Shown one piece after another: positions 52,094-52,238 of a stretch of 52,238 bases of DNA. This DNA is from Planctomycetota bacterium. GTDB taxonomy: Bacteria > Planctomycetota > Planctomycetia > Pirellulales > Pirellulaceae. Under the pieces are notes generated by a model. It did no database searches and was not told the origin of the DNA. It worked only from the letters and a program-made list of their open reading frames with translations. Position 1 is the stretch's first letter. Each line of letters starts with the position of its first letter. The stretch lies in contig JAPLNL010000105.1 of the NCBI GenBank assembly GCA_026692905.1, positions 1 through 52,238 of the forward strand, written 5' to 3'. The position numbers were made by a program, and so were the translations under genes.

Positions 52094-52238
52094 CCTAGCA
52101 CGACGCGCAAGCTAGTGATGTTTTGCCTAGCACGACGCGCAAGCTAGTGACTTTTTGCCTAGCACGACGCGCAAGCTAGTGACTTTTTGCCTAGCACGAC
52201 GCGCAAGCTAGTGACTTTTTGCCTAGCACGACGCGCAA
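52094..52238. repeat. 32-bp tandem array of the TAGCACGACGCGCAAGCTAG repeat
   Basis: Copies begin at 52094, 52126, 52158, 52190 and 52222 with an exact 32-nt period; the fifth is cut by the window end. Linkers are TGATGTTTTGCC once and TGACTTTTTGCC thereafter. It is not CRISPR: linkers are short and identical. The array starts 38 nt after the dusB stop, in forward orientation. Confidence 0.9.

Noticed and set aside
52094-52238. CRISPR array
   Set aside because: Linkers are only about 12 nt and nearly identical; there are no unique spacers and no cas genes.

Overview
The window looks like a chromosomal segment of a planctomycete, most likely of the Pirellulaceae (Rhodopirellula and relatives). 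I infer this from the gene families: a BBP7-type outer-membrane barrel, a DUF1080 secreted protein, a membrane-anchored squalene-cyclase-fold protein, a BRCT/MerR/TPR protein, a dockerin protein with the N-terminal 'LERREL' motif, and a short GTG-initiated Lys/Ala-rich histone-like protein. Weak Shine-Dalgarno signals, scattered gene orientation and many dispersed palindromic repeats fit as well. There are no rRNA or tRNA genes, transposases or integrases, and no CRISPR array.

Layout. 1-5.1 kb (minus): glycosyltransferase, tandem-domain cyanophycinase-like peptidase, DUF1080 protein and a zinc-type dehydrogenase. 5.3-12.9 kb (plus): AMP nucleosidase, a 640-bp repeat-rich gap, the anchored squalene-cyclase-fold protein, a dihaem cytochrome and a beta-propeller/phosphoesterase. 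13.2-18.2 kb: a divergent phosphonate-catabolism locus, with transporter and alcohol dehydrogenase leftward and PhnZ-like oxygenase, FAD oxidoreductase and PhnX rightward. 18.7-24.3 kb: dockerin-peroxiredoxin fusion, repeat array, BBP7 barrel, histone-like protein, panD, a methyltransferase and thyA. 24.5-32 kb: an orphan efflux adaptor, small lipoproteins, hflX with a short-chain dehydrogenase, and surE coupled to the BRCT/MerR/TPR gene. 32.2-39.1 kb: a disordered Arg-rich protein, a second short-chain dehydrogenase, type II NADH dehydrogenase, a degenerate NtrC-like regulator, a Tyr-rich secreted protein and a phosphoesterase. 39.2-44.5 kb (minus): a compact terpenoid operon. 44.9-52.2 kb: a membrane-anchored protein, hicAB with broken hicA, an M1 peptidase with DUF6702, two tiny genes and dusB.

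Two gene groups stand out. The phosphonate locus holds PhnX but no PhnW transaminase and no PhnY hydroxylase. An FAD oxidoreductase and a PhnZ-type HD oxygenase presumably supply the oxidation steps, and an MFS protein could supply uptake. The terpenoid operon runs PhnP-like metallo-hydrolase, squalene/hopene-cyclase-like protein, DUF116-polyprenyl synthase fusion, chorismate-lyase-like protein, with junctions of 1, 14 and 16 nt. It joins polyprenyl diphosphate synthesis, a cyclase and a possible 4-hydroxybenzoate-forming enzyme. I know of no described pathway with this composition, so it is my main candidate for an undescribed system.

The non-coding DNA is also structured. A repeat with core TAGCACGACGCGCAAGCTAG occurs about 13 times at four places, three of them directly after plus-strand stop codons. 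There is a two-copy REPIN-like element, a 180-bp nested inverted repeat and several large hairpins. All family assignments were made by reading motifs, without any database search.
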